From contig JACPPF010000084.1 of NCBI GenBank assembly GCA_016191165.1, positions 1 through 58,171 of the forward strand: a stretch of DNA of 58,171 bases. Reading direction: 5' to 3'. Within the stretch, counting starts at the first letter, position 1. Each line of letters opens with the position of its first letter. The position numbers and the translations under genes were made by a program. The notes beneath the pieces were generated by a model. It did no database searches. It saw only the letters and a program-made list of their open reading frames with translations, and had not been told where the DNA came from. Below are positions 16,354 to 24,407 of the stretch, piece after piece. This DNA is from Planctomycetota bacterium. GTDB lineage: Bacteria > Planctomycetota > Planctomycetia > Gemmatales > Gemmataceae.

Positions 16354-16377
16354 AAAAAGGGGGTTTAGCCCACCCCC
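16354..16377 (-). promoter_or_regulatory. Terminator-like hairpin in the leader of the TGA-containing gene
   Basis: On the minus strand GGGGGT-GGGCTAA-ACCCCC is followed by TTTTT, 18 bases before the start codon. It may end transcripts coming from gatB or work as an attenuator for the redox gene. The GGAGG site lies just after it. Confidence 0.55.
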
Positions 16378-16491
16378 AGGCCTGCTCCGATGCAGTCCTT
16401 ATCCACACAGGGGTTAGCATAAGTATGGACGAGCGCAAAAGCAGCCGCATTCAAGTGATACTCAATGCCACATTCATAAGCAATGCTTATA

Positions 16492-16559
16492 GGTTTGGCC
16501 GCTCGCCTTGGGCGAGCGGGTCTGAGAGGCGCCGCTCGCCCAAGGCGAACGGCTAAACC
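16492..16559. repeat. GTTTAGC-family palindrome overlapping the gatB stop
   Basis: Arms GGTTTGGCCGCTCGCCTTGG and its near-complement ending GGCTAAACC, each about 28 bp, surround a 12-base centre. On the minus strand the arm reads GGTTTAGCC, and its TAG is the gatB stop codon. Confidence 0.9.
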
Positions 16560-18130
16560 TCCTGCAACGCGCGCATCACCAGTTCCTGCACCAATTCCGT
16601 CTTCGCCATCCCTTTCGTCTCCCGCATCACGAATCCCTTGATCGCATCCGCGGCCTTGACCTTGCCCTTTTTGAAATCGGCCACCGCCTTCGGATTGGCG
16701 GCGATTGCCTTGCGGACCAGTGCCAGGAGCTGCGATTCGTCGGCAACGACCTTGAAGCCGAGCTGGTCAATCGCTTGCTTCGCCGTCGTGCCATCCAGCA
16801 TTGCCGCGTAAACTTCGCGCGCACGCTGTTTATTGAGGCCCGTCGCCTTGATCTGCTGGATCAATTCGCCCAGATTGTGAGCGGAAAGGGGGCAGGTCTG
16901 AATGTCGAACTTGCGTTCGTTCAGCGTTGAAAGAAGATCGTTGATGATCCAGTTGCACGCTTCCTTCGCATCGCCACATTTTTGAACGACGACCTCGAAA
17001 TAGGCGACAAACGCCCGGCCCTGACGCGACAGCACGCCCGCGTCATAGGGCGTTAGCCCAAATTGCGCTTGCAGCCGAGCGTTCTGCGCGGCTGGCAGCT
17101 CGCCTAGCTCGGCACGCACTCGTTCCAGCGTGGCTGCATCGACGGTGACGGGGACGAGATCGGGCTCCGGGAAGTAACGGTAGTCGGAGGCCTCCTCCTT
17201 GCGGCGTTGAATTTCCGTGCGTCCGATGCGTTCGTCCCAGCCGGCGGTCGCCTTGCTGACGGGGCCGAGTCTGCCGTTCGATTTGCGTTCGACGACGGTT
17301 TTGATCTGATAATCGCGAAATGGCTTCGCTGCGGAATCGATCTGCCAAAGCCCGCTTTCGAGATTCCGCGTCAGTTCGGCAGCCTGCCTGTCCGCTTCGT
17401 ATTTGAGGGCGCGTTCGACGCCGCGAATGGTGTTGAGGTTTTTCACCTCGATGATCGGCGTCGCGACGAATGTGCCATCGGCTTGCGGCACGTGAAGGTT
17501 GACGTTGGCGTCACAGCGCATGCTGCCTTCTTGCATTTCGCAATCGGAGACGCCGATCTCGCGCAGGAGCAAGCGCAGCGATTCGAGATAGGCCTTCGCT
17601 TCCTCGGGCGTTTCCATTTCGGGTTTGGAGACGATCTCCAGCAGCGGCGTGCCGGTGCGGTTGAGATCGACCAGGGAATCGGCCAGCTTCCCCTCTTTCC
17701 CACCGGGAGAGGGGCCGGGGGTGAGGGCTTCGTCATGCAGCATCTTGCCGGCGTCTTCCTCGATATGGGCACGGATGATGCCGATCTTGCGGGCGCCAGC
17801 CGACGTTTCGATTTCCAACGAGCCTTCCGAGCTGAAAGGCAAATCGTACTGGCTGATCTGATAGTTTTTCGGCAAATCGGGATAGTAATAGTTCTTGCGA
17901 TCCCATTTCGTGAACGGCGCGATCGTGCAGTTGAGCGCAACCGCGGCCTTGAGGGCGAGTTGAAACGCTCGGGCGTTCATGACCGGTAATGTCCCCGGCA
18001 TGCCGCAGCAGACCGGGCACGTCGCCGAGTTGGGCGGCAAGCCAAACGTCGTCGCGCAACCGCAGAAGAGCTTCGTCCTGGTGAGAAGCTGCACGTGGAC
18101 TTCCAGGCCAATGATGGTGCGGTGGGTCAT
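16553..18130 (-). CDS. gatB: Aspartyl/glutamyl-tRNA amidotransferase subunit B
   Basis: 525 residues. The GatCAB subunit B converts Glu-tRNA(Gln) and/or Asp-tRNA(Asn) to the amidated forms. It starts MTHRTIIGLEVHVQLLTRTK. The zinc-site cysteines lie in FCGC (23, 25) and CPVCCG (38-42). The kinase-like core (RKNYYYPDLPKNYQISQYD) and the C-terminal YqeY-like tail (KAADAIKGFVMRETKG) are complete. Residues about 135-150 (ALTPGPSPGGKEGK) are an in-frame repeat insertion between HDE and LVDLNRTGTPLLEI, where other GatB proteins have a short loop. The stop codon comes from a GTTTAGC palindrome. gatA and gatC are not in the window. Confidence 0.97.
   Translation of the reverse strand: MTHRTIIGLEVHVQLLTRTKLFCGCATTFGLPPNSATCPVCCGMPGTLPVMNARAFQLALKAAVALNCTIAPFTKWDRKNYYYPDLPKNYQISQYDLPFSSEGSLEIETSAGARKIGIIRAHIEEDAGKMLHDEALTPGPSPGGKEGKLADSLVDLNRTGTPLLEIVSKPEMETPEEAKAYLESLRLLLREIGVSDCEMQEGSMRCDANVNLHVPQADGTFVATPIIEVKNLNTIRGVERALKYEADRQAAELTRNLESGLWQIDSAAKPFRDYQIKTVVERKSNGRLGPVSKATAGWDERIGRTEIQRRKEEASDYRYFPEPDLVPVTVDAATLERVRAELGELPAAQNARLQAQFGLTPYDAGVLSRQGRAFVAYFEVVVQKCGDAKEACNWIINDLLSTLNERKFDIQTCPLSAHNLGELIQQIKATGLNKQRAREVYAAMLDGTTAKQAIDQLGFKVVADESQLLALVRKAIAANPKAVADFKKGKVKAADAIKGFVMRETKGMAKTELVQELVMRALQEV
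17690..17727. repeat. CCCCTCTCCC-type repeat inserted in frame in gatB
   Basis: CCCCTCT and AGAGGGG form a hairpin, followed by CCGGGGGTGAGGG. It is the same type as the repeat at 36351, and both encode LTP-x-PSP-x-G-like peptides. It adds about 14 residues to GatB without breaking the frame. Confidence 0.85.
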
Positions 18131-18463
18131 TCAGATCGTTTCGTAGGGTTGAGGCAGACCGATGCGGGAGTAGGTATCCGCGAAATGCTTGGCGAGATGT
18201 TCGCGGTAGGGCGTCAGCAGGCGGGCGCGGCGTTTGTCGGCGGATCGCAAAGTTTGCACATCAAAGACCTCGGCCACTATGAAACGATCGACTTTGTCGT
18301 TCGAGATGTCGCAGGTTTGTGTGAGGATGATGCCCCGCCGAAAGTCAAGTTGCGCCTGTTCAAGACGGTCCGGCGCATGTTCGGCGACCGTCACCATTGG
18401 ACAGTCGTCGAGCAAATCGCCCTGGTCCAATGGCTCGTCGATTTTGGGATTGGAATAGATCAT
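18131..18463 (-). CDS. Hypothetical protein directly upstream of gatB
   Basis: A 110-residue soluble protein starting MIYSNPKIDEPLDQGDLLDD, with a hydrophobic strand RGIILTQTCDISND and a helical end (RARLLTPYREHLAKHFADTY). The stop is immediately next to the gatB start. Its ATG overlaps the stop of the gene at 18460 (ATGA), so it is translationally coupled to that gene. No family was recognised; DQGD and TQTCD look like conserved motifs of an uncharacterised family. Confidence 0.8.
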   Translation of the reverse strand: MIYSNPKIDEPLDQGDLLDDCPMVTVAEHAPDRLEQAQLDFRRGIILTQTCDISNDKVDRFIVAEVFDVQTLRSADKRRARLLTPYREHLAKHFADTYSRIGLPQPYETI

Positions 18464-18711
18464 TCGGGCGCCAGACCGGATTCGTCGATAACAATGGGTT
18501 TCGGAAACTCAGGCTCGCCCCGCTTGAGAACCACCGTCCGCAGACGTTCGGAAGACGGCACGTCCAGGCAGATGTCCACCATCGGCCCCTCATCGTGGAC
18601 CGCCAAACGCCGACGCCGAATTTCGACCTCGTAGCCATCCACGATTACGCTACGACAATCCCCGGGCTTCAGGTCCAGCTGCTTCAACACATCGGTCAGC
18701 AAGGCATTCAT
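18460..18711 (-). CDS. Small hypothetical protein coupled to the next gene
   Basis: 83 residues from the ATG at 18711 (MNALLTDVLKQLDLKPGDCR), which fits better than the longer frame whose first residues look random. Short beta-rich segments (VIVDGYEVEIRRR; RTVVLKRGEPEF) and an acidic end follow. Its TGA overlaps the ATG of the gene at 18131-18463. Together they may form a two-gene module of unknown function; a toxin-antitoxin-like pair is possible but without motif support. Confidence 0.7.
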   Translation of the reverse strand: MNALLTDVLKQLDLKPGDCRSVIVDGYEVEIRRRRLAVHDEGPMVDICLDVPSSERLRTVVLKRGEPEFPKPIVIDESGLAPE

Positions 18712-19278
18712 GGTTCGCCCTCCGCAGTGGCTTCTTTCTGATTGTATCACCTTGCGGCCAATCCTCGCAAACTAAAAACGGCAAAGTCCGCGCACGCAAA
18801 CGCCGGGGAGATTCCAGGGTCCCATCTGGTTTCACGGGGCGCGCAGCGGTTGCGGTTTGGGTGACCCACGAGGGCGGATTACCCCTCGTTCCGTGAACCG
18901 TCCGGCCTGATTCAAATCCATCGATTTTGGGGTAACAAACAAGCCGTGAGCCGCCGGGCTTGTCCCGGCGGTGTACCAAGGCAGATCGGGCTGCACCGCC
19001 GGGACAAGCCCGGCGGCTCGCTGTGACCTACACTTGAACCAGGCCAACAGTCCTCAAAAAAATGCTGCAAGCGAAGATATAGCAGGGAGTTGCGACGAGG
19101 GAGGGACCATTCACCTGCCGTCGGTCGCCTGAGCCGGGCCGCTCTCCGTTCTGAGGTGCTGGTGTTCGGGTCGGCATTGCAAAAAAACCTGCCAGCGGCG
19201 TACAATCCGCTCGCTGCCGGCCTCCCTCCTTCCGGTTCCGGAAAGGGCGGGGAACTTGATCCAAGGAAGGAGCCTGTC
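18712..19278. other. Gene-free stretch with one long palindrome
   Basis: About 570 bases between the divergent small gene and the glycosyltransferase. Short frames here are random. The perfect palindrome at 18948-19019 is the main structure. The parts before it contain TTTCACGGGGCGC and GTTCCGTGAACCG-like near-inverted strings. The last 20 bases hold the glycosyltransferase ribosome binding site. Confidence 0.6.
18948..19019. repeat. Long GC palindrome, copy 1
   Basis: A perfect 26-bp inverted repeat (arm GAGCCGCCGGGCTTGTCCCG plus GCGGTG) around a 20-base loop, followed by GCTGTGACCTACA. A second copy at 32926-33000 keeps the arms and the flanking GTGRCCTACA but not the loop. Confidence 0.92.
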
Positions 19279-20319
19279 TTGGCCGTTGTCCTGCCGACCA
19301 TCCATTCGCTTCCTGATACACGTTCCCCCGCCCGAATGCCGCGGCGTTTGTCGGTCGGGACGCCGCGCCTTTCGGTGGTGATCGTCAACTATCGGCAATG
19401 GGAGCAGACCGAAGACCTCGTTCGCACCTTGCAGGAATCGGCCGCGCTCAAGACGGGGGCCGCCGAGATCGTGATCGTGGATAATCACTCGCCGCGGCAT
19501 CCCGTGGTCAAGCGACTGCGGCGCTTGCCAGGGGTCTCGTTGCGTCGCTGGTCAAGTAATCGCGGTTTCGCGCGGGCCGTGAATGAGGGGTGCCGGCTCA
19601 GCCAGGGCGAATGGTTTCTCCTCCTGAACCCCGACACGACGCCAGCGGACGGATTCCTCGACGGCGTGCTGGCCAGGCTCGAAGGGCTTGAATCCAACGC
19701 GGGGATCGTCGGGTTTCATTTGCGCAATAGTGATGGTTCACGCCAACTTTCCGCGGGTCCGTTCCCAACTTTGTTGTCTACGCTGGCACGCATCGTGTTG
19801 CCCAGAAGCCGACGGAAGTACCACACCGTGCGGGCCCAGGAGCGTAGCAAGGTTGCCTGGGTGACCGGTTGTTGTATGTTGGTGCGGCGAGATTGCCTGG
19901 CCGAGCTGGGCGGACTGGACGAGGATTTTTTCCTGTATTTTGAGGATGTCGATTTGTGCCGGCGAGCCCAGGAGCGCGGCTGGTCGGTCTGGTACGATCC
20001 CACCTTGAACGTGGTGCATCACCATCCGCTCCACCAGCGCTCGGTACCGGCGGTGTTGCGGCTCGTCACCCGGCATTCGTTGATGACGTTTGCCGAGAAA
20101 CACTGGCCGAGCTGGCAGTTTCGTTTGCTGTCGCGCATCGTGCAAGCGGAGGCCAACTTGCGCCGGCTGGGGGCCTGGTGGAAAGGCGATGGCTTCGAGG
20201 CGCGCGTGTTTGCCGCGCTTGCCGATATCTGCCGCGATCTACGCCATGACGACCGCGCGTCAGCCCACCAACGGATCGATACGGCGATTCGCCATCTGGA
20301 CGTACGCATCGGGGTTTGA
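19279..20319 (+). CDS. Family 2 glycosyltransferase (rhamnosyltransferase-like)
   Basis: 346 residues. A GT-A fold starts at LSVVIVNYRQWEQTEDLV, followed by IVDNHS, the NRGFARAVNEGC motif and the DxD-like LLLNPDT. The acceptor side reads DEDFFLYFEDVDLCRRAQERGW with the EDVDLC signature of this group. It transfers a sugar, probably dTDP-rhamnose-like, to a cell-surface glycan. A TTG start at 19279 is preferred because GGAAGGAG lies six bases before it; an ATG at 19336 is the alternative. No adjacent polysaccharide cluster is seen, although a sugar nucleotidyltransferase lies 2 kb downstream. Confidence 0.88.
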   Translation: MAVVLPTIHSLPDTRSPARMPRRLSVGTPRLSVVIVNYRQWEQTEDLVRTLQESAALKTGAAEIVIVDNHSPRHPVVKRLRRLPGVSLRRWSSNRGFARAVNEGCRLSQGEWFLLLNPDTTPADGFLDGVLARLEGLESNAGIVGFHLRNSDGSRQLSAGPFPTLLSTLARIVLPRSRRKYHTVRAQERSKVAWVTGCCMLVRRDCLAELGGLDEDFFLYFEDVDLCRRAQERGWSVWYDPTLNVVHHHPLHQRSVPAVLRLVTRHSLMTFAEKHWPSWQFRLLSRIVQAEANLRRLGAWWKGDGFEARVFAALADICRDLRHDDRASAHQRIDTAIRHLDVRIGV

Positions 20320-20431
20320 GCCTGGCTTGGGCTTGACACGAAAATAATTTCCGACCACACTATGGGCGAAGTGGGTTAGGCTTTCCGGCCTGGCATTCAT
20401 TTTTTTCAGCGTATCCTGGGAAGGTACCTCC

Positions 20432-20896
20432 ATGAAACCAATCGTTCTCATCGTTGGCGCCCTTCTTTTCGCCGTGCTGATTCCCCTTCGGGCTCATTCT
20501 CAGGGCAAGGTGCTGCGTTCGGTCAGCAATGATTCCCTTGAGAAAATCCTGAAGGGCATGGACGTGAAGTATCAGAGGGGCGAACGCAAGGAAAAGGACG
20601 TGTCCACGACCTACTTCGATTTCACGCGGGGAAGCCTGCCGACGCGCATGTACAACTACGGCAATGACCTTTGGCTGGAATCCACCGTTGACAAGAAGAT
20701 GACCCTTGAAGATGTCAACCGCTGGAACGCCCAGGCGAAGTTTAGCCGGCTGGTGCTGATCGAGCAAAAGGACAAGGTCACGGTGTCGCTCGAAGCGCAG
20801 CTCGATTGCCTGGGCGGCGTCACCGAGGCGGCGATCAAACAGTTTGTCAACCGCTTTGACCAGGAAGCCACGAAGTTTTCAAAGTTCGTCAAATAG
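20432..20896 (+). CDS. Secreted YbjN-like domain protein
   Basis: 154 residues with a signal peptide (MKPIVLIVGALLFAVLIPLR, cleaved near AHSQ) and one YbjN-like domain: SNDSLEKILKGMDVKYQRG, the LEDVNRWNAQAKFSRLVLIE motif and CLGGVTEAAIKQFVNRFDQE. The VNxWN motif and a GGV/T helix are hallmarks of the YbjN family, whose function is poorly defined. AAGGTACC precedes the ATG. The next gene encodes two copies of the same domain, so the pair arose by duplication. Confidence 0.85.
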   Translation: MKPIVLIVGALLFAVLIPLRAHSQGKVLRSVSNDSLEKILKGMDVKYQRGERKEKDVSTTYFDFTRGSLPTRMYNYGNDLWLESTVDKKMTLEDVNRWNAQAKFSRLVLIEQKDKVTVSLEAQLDCLGGVTEAAIKQFVNRFDQEATKFSKFVK

Positions 20897-20904
20897 TACA
20901 AGAT

Positions 20905-20933
20905 CCCAGGGGTTCGCTTCGCTCACCCCTGGG
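20905..20933. repeat. 29-nt hairpin with constant loop
   Basis: A CCCAGGGG / CCCCTGGG stem around TTCGCTTCGCTCA. It lies between the two YbjN-like genes, 9 bases after the first stop. Confidence 0.88.
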
Positions 20934-20957
20934 CGTCAGGACTTTTTTGAGGGCGCC

Positions 20958-21842
20958 ATGGTTCACACGATTCGGTTGGTTTTGGCCGCGCTGGCCTTGT
21001 TCATTTTCATCGGCCCGCGCGCGGCTGCGCAGGACGACAAGGTTTTCCGCGCCGTCACGCCGGCAGCGGTGGAAGCGACGTTGAAGGATCTCAAGATCGA
21101 GTTCAAGAAGGCAACCTCCAAGAAGGGTGACGAGCATTACTTCGACTTTCAGCGCGAAACGTATCGCATCCGCCTGACGCATTTTTCGCCGCAGGAACTG
21201 ATGCTCGACTGCGTTTTCCGCGGTCTGCCCGTGGAAAAAGTCAACCAGTGGAACACCGTGACCAAGCTGGCCCGCGCCAGCTGGCACAAGGATTCAACCG
21301 GCGAATTCTCCATCCTCGAATATGGCCTGGACATCTCCGGCGGCGCCACCGCTGGCACGATCAAGCAATTCATCACGCGCTTTGAGGACGAATTGAAGAA
21401 ATACGACAAGTTCCTTGGCGCCAACCTGACCCAGGACGTAATTCTCGCCCAGGTGACCAACGACGCGCTCGAGAATATCTTCAAGACCCAGGGCATCAAC
21501 TACAAGAAAAAACTCAATACCGCCGGCGTCATGATGTTTGACTTCGCCGTCAACAAGCACAGCCTGCGCCTCTACAACTTCGGCGGCAAGGACCTGATGC
21601 TCGACGCGCACTTCAAGAAGATTTCGCTCGACGAAGCGAACCGCTACAACCTCAACCGCAAGTTCATCCGCGTCGTCAACTACCGCGGCAAGGATGTGGA
21701 ATATACGGCGCTGGAGTGCAACCTCGACTGCGAGGCCGGCGCCACCGAAGGAATGATCCGCCACTGGATCCTGTCCTTCGGCGAGGACGCCCGCCATTTC
21801 TCGGAATACACCCAGAAACTTCAGACGGCGGGAAAGCAGTAA
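20958..21842 (+). CDS. Secreted protein with two tandem YbjN-like domains
   Basis: 294 residues. A signal peptide (MVHTIRLVLAALALFIFIGP, cleaved near AAAQ) is followed by a first YbjN-like domain (TPAAVEATLKDLKIEFKKA; VEKVNQWNTVTKLARASW; ISGGATAGTIKQFITRFEDE) and a second (TNDALENIFKTQGINYKKK; LDEANRYNLNRKFIRVVNY; CEAGATEGMIRHWILSFGED). The start at 20958 is chosen because it begins the signal peptide; the frame continues upstream into the hairpin repeat. Its function in the envelope is unknown. Confidence 0.87.
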   Translation: MVHTIRLVLAALALFIFIGPRAAAQDDKVFRAVTPAAVEATLKDLKIEFKKATSKKGDEHYFDFQRETYRIRLTHFSPQELMLDCVFRGLPVEKVNQWNTVTKLARASWHKDSTGEFSILEYGLDISGGATAGTIKQFITRFEDELKKYDKFLGANLTQDVILAQVTNDALENIFKTQGINYKKKLNTAGVMMFDFAVNKHSLRLYNFGGKDLMLDAHFKKISLDEANRYNLNRKFIRVVNYRGKDVEYTALECNLDCEAGATEGMIRHWILSFGEDARHFSEYTQKLQTAGKQ

Positions 21843-21852
21843 GCCACCGCCT

Positions 21853-21892
21853 CGTTTAGCGCTCGCAAGGCGCCCCGCAAGCGCTAAACGAA
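21853..21892. repeat. GTTTAGC-family palindrome
   Basis: 12-bp arms TCGTTTAGCGCT / AGCGCTAAACGA around a 16-base centre containing GGCGCC. It lies between the convergent YbjN and lipoprotein genes. Confidence 0.9.
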
Positions 21893-21925
21893 TCGATCAT
21901 TTCACCAGCACCCGATCGAAACGAA

Positions 21926-22138
21926 TTACAGATCCTTCTTCTTCCCTTCGGGCAGCTTGGCGGGCGAGTCAATCGGTTCCGATTCCATCGTTGGCGGCGT
22001 CTGCCGAAGCCACGGCGACCGCGTGTAGCAGTGATTGTCCACGTCGCAATCGCATACGCCGTGCGACTGGGTGATGTGGCACCCTGCCAGCGAAACGATG
22101 AAACCAACGCCAAGAAACGAAAACAGCAAACGACGCAT
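21926..22138 (-). CDS. Small lipoprotein
   Basis: 70 residues. A signal with lipobox (MRRLLFSFLGVGFIVSLAGC) is followed by a short Cys-rich segment (HGVCDCDVDNHCYTR) and a Pro/Lys tail. The extra cysteines in C-x-C and C form may hold a disulfide or metal. The start at 22138 is chosen because it begins the signal. No family was recognised beyond a small lipoprotein. Confidence 0.75.
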   Translation of the reverse strand: MRRLLFSFLGVGFIVSLAGCHITQSHGVCDCDVDNHCYTRSPWLRQTPPTMESEPIDSPAKLPEGKKKDL

Positions 22139-22359
22139 GATGGAACCCCTTCCCTGGTTATCGAATCGAACATCGTGAACGCGAATCACGTGAACCCCAC
22201 GTCAGGACAGGCATCCCCGGCAGGATCGCGGAAAGCGTTAGATTCGTAATATCCATCGTCTGGGCATCAACGTGGGCTTGAGGAATTTCTGGCGGAAAAG
22301 GCAGGCTCGCCAACTTCCGCAATATCGTTAAAATTGATAAACTCGACTTGGGTTCCTAT

Positions 22360-22388
22360 CCCGACGGTTCGCTGCGCTCACCATCGGG
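22360..22388. repeat. 29-nt hairpin with constant loop
   Basis: CCCGACGG / CCATCGGG (one mismatch) around TTCGCTGCGCTCA, 18 bases upstream of the nucleotidyltransferase start. Confidence 0.8.
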
Positions 22389-22406
22389 CTTGGATGAGGA
22401 GTTGAC

Positions 22407-23108
22407 ATGGATGCCGTAATATTGGCCGCGGGTTTGGGGACGCGACTTCGGCCGCATACGTTGACGACGCCGAAGCCGCTCTTGCCCGTGCAGGGTCGGC
22501 CGATTCTCGACTGGACGTTTGGCGCCTTGCCCGACCAGGTGGATCGCGTCATCGTGGTCACGCACTACCTTGCGGAGAAAGTCGAGGCGTATCTTCACGA
22601 GCAGGAGCATTTCAAGGAATGGGTCGCGGTGCCGCAGGGGGACCCGCAGGGGACGGGCGATGCCTTTCGCAAATGCCGGGCCCATGTCCGTTCCGATCGC
22701 GTGATGGTCATCAACGGCGATGACCTGTTCGGCGCCGCCGACCTGGCGCGATTGGCTGAATGCCAGGCCGGCGTGATCGTGACCGAGGTCCAGGAACCCA
22801 AAAAATTCGGCATCGCGTTCCTGAAGCCGGACGGGACGCTCGAGAAGCTTCTGGAGAAGCCTGACCTGCCGGCGCCACAACTTGCGAACACCGGGGCGTA
22901 TATTTTCCCGCGCGCAGTGTTTGATATCGAAATCACCCGGTCGCCGCGCGGCGAATATGAGATTACCGATTACGTGACGAAACTCGCCGCCCGAATCCCG
23001 TTCCAGGTGGTGCGTTCCACGTTCTGGTTTCCGATCGGCACCGAAGACGCCTGGAACGCGGCCCAAACGATGGATCTGAGTGTCGTGCGGGCGGCTCGCC
23101 AGCATTAA
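22407..23108 (+). CDS. Sugar-1-phosphate nucleotidyltransferase (NDP-sugar pyrophosphorylase)
   Basis: A 233-residue GT-A fold nucleotidyltransferase. The signature loop is MDAVILAAGLGTRLRPHTLT, then PKPLLPVQGRPIL with the catalytic Lys. The metal-site Asp is in VINGDDLF, and GTGDAFRKC and NTGAYIFPRAVFDIE complete the site. The short length and missing C-terminal domain place it among RfbA/mannose-1-phosphate guanylyltransferase-like enzymes without the left-handed beta-helix. It provides an activated sugar, likely for a surface glycan; the base and sugar are not determined. Confidence 0.92.
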   Translation: MDAVILAAGLGTRLRPHTLTTPKPLLPVQGRPILDWTFGALPDQVDRVIVVTHYLAEKVEAYLHEQEHFKEWVAVPQGDPQGTGDAFRKCRAHVRSDRVMVINGDDLFGAADLARLAECQAGVIVTEVQEPKKFGIAFLKPDGTLEKLLEKPDLPAPQLANTGAYIFPRAVFDIEITRSPRGEYEITDYVTKLAARIPFQVVRSTFWFPIGTEDAWNAAQTMDLSVVRAARQH

Positions 23109-23125
23109 GTGGGTCCAAAGAAATG

Positions 23126-23178
23126 AAGTAGGTCAGGCTTTCCAGCCTGACGGTCAGGCTGGAAAGCCTGACCTACTT
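23126..23178. repeat. Perfect GTAGGTCAGGC palindrome
   Basis: 26-bp arms (AAGTAGGTCAGGCTTTCCAG plus CCTGAC and its complement) separated by a single base. A close relative lies at 54675 and degenerate copies at 10645 and near 20372. The near-zero loop means it can extrude a cruciform or form a very long mRNA hairpin. Confidence 0.93.
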
Positions 23179-23241
23179 TCATTGTTTTAGGCACTCTAAA
23201 GAAACTCGTGCAGGCGAACCGCCTGCACAACGGGACAACGC

Positions 23242-24342
23242 ATGTACTACCTTGTAATTCAGACGTGTCTCCTTGTTGCCGGCGCCGGCAACGCCCCCAC
23301 CATCATCAACACCATTGTTGGCACCGGCAAGGCCGGCTTCACGGCCGCTGGTTCGCTGGCCACCAAGGCGCAACTCAATGAGCCCTTTCATTGCGAACTT
23401 GATCACAAGGACAACCTGTACATTGCCGAGGCCGGGAACCATTGCATCCGCAAGGTCAACCTCAAAACCGGCTGGAGCACCATCGTCGCGGGCTCAGGCA
23501 GGAAAGGTTACACCGGCGACGGCGGCAAGGCGACCGACGCCACCTTCAACGAACCCTACGCCGTCGTCGTGGACAGGGACGACAATCTCTACATCGTCGA
23601 TCGGCTCAACGCTGTCATTCGCAAGGTCGATGCCAAGACCGGGATCATCACCACCGTCGCGGGCACCGGCCAGAAAGGTTTCTCCGGCGACGGCGGACAG
23701 GCAACCAAGGCGATGATGCGCGAACCGAACGATTGCATTCTCGACGGCAAGGGCGGGCTGCTCATCGCGGATGTCGCCGACTGGCGCATCCGACGCCTCG
23801 ATCTCAAGACCGGTGTCATCACCACCTTTGCGGGAACCGGGAAGGCCAAGATCGCCCTGAAAACCCGGATCGATCGCAAGGTGTGCGGCGACCGCGGCCC
23901 GGCCGACCGGGCGATCATCGTCGGCGCCAGGGCCGTGTGCGTCGATGGCAAGGGGAACACCTACATCTGCGAACGCGAGGGCAGCGCCGTTCGCAGGGTT
24001 GACGCGAAGGGCATCATTACCACCATCGCGGGCACCGGCGAATGGGGCTTCCGGGCTTTTCAGGGCAAGGCCAAACGAGCGGTCTTCGCAGGCCCCAAGG
24101 GCATCCGTTGCGATGAGGCCGGCAACGTCTACGTCGTCGATTGCGAGAACCATTGCATCCGCCGCATCGACCCAAAATCCGGGCGCGAAAAAGTCGTCGC
24201 CGGCGGACGCAAAGGCGCCGGAGGGGACAACGGCCCCGCCCTCAACGCCGGTCTGAACCGACCGCACGGCTGCATCATCGACCGCGACGGCACGATCTAC
24301 ATCGCCGACACAAACAACCACCGCATTCGCGCCGTGAAGTGA
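23242..24342 (+). CDS. NHL-repeat beta-propeller protein
   Basis: 366 residues. The N-terminus is hydrophobic (MYYLVIQTCLLVAGAG) and may be a signal peptide. At least five NHL repeats follow, marked by IxTVAGTGxxGFSGDGG and LYIADxxNHxIRxxD-like strings (GTGKAGFTAAGSLATKA; VAGSGRKGYTGDGGKATDA; VAGTGQKGFSGDGGQATKA; DRDGTIYIADTNNHRIR). Such propellers bind partners or polysaccharides and are often secreted. The downstream PQQ-type propeller in the same direction suggests a shared transcript, with a 29-nt hairpin between them. Confidence 0.9.
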   Translation: MYYLVIQTCLLVAGAGNAPTIINTIVGTGKAGFTAAGSLATKAQLNEPFHCELDHKDNLYIAEAGNHCIRKVNLKTGWSTIVAGSGRKGYTGDGGKATDATFNEPYAVVVDRDDNLYIVDRLNAVIRKVDAKTGIITTVAGTGQKGFSGDGGQATKAMMREPNDCILDGKGGLLIADVADWRIRRLDLKTGVITTFAGTGKAKIALKTRIDRKVCGDRGPADRAIIVGARAVCVDGKGNTYICEREGSAVRRVDAKGIITTIAGTGEWGFRAFQGKAKRAVFAGPKGIRCDEAGNVYVVDCENHCIRRIDPKSGREKVVAGGRKGAGGDNGPALNAGLNRPHGCIIDRDGTIYIADTNNHRIRAVK

Positions 24343-24353
24343 TCTTTTCCAAG

Positions 24354-24382
24354 CCCAGGGGCGAGCGTAGCGAACCCCTGGG
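24354..24382. repeat. 29-nt hairpin with constant loop
   Basis: A CCCAGGGG / CCCCTGGG stem around CGAGCGTAGCGAA, the reverse form of TTCGCTACGCTCG. It lies between the two propeller genes. Confidence 0.88.
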
Positions 24383-24407
24383 ATCCGACCATCATGGAGT
24401 ATTTCCG

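Noticed and set aside
18900-18940. tRNA-like T-arm string (GATTCAAATCC)
   Set aside because: No acceptor stem, anticodon arm or D-arm can be built around it.
18912-19388. 158-codon minus-strand frame over the palindrome at 18948
   Set aside because: Composition is dominated by the palindrome and the antisense of the glycosyltransferase start; no motif or ribosome binding site.
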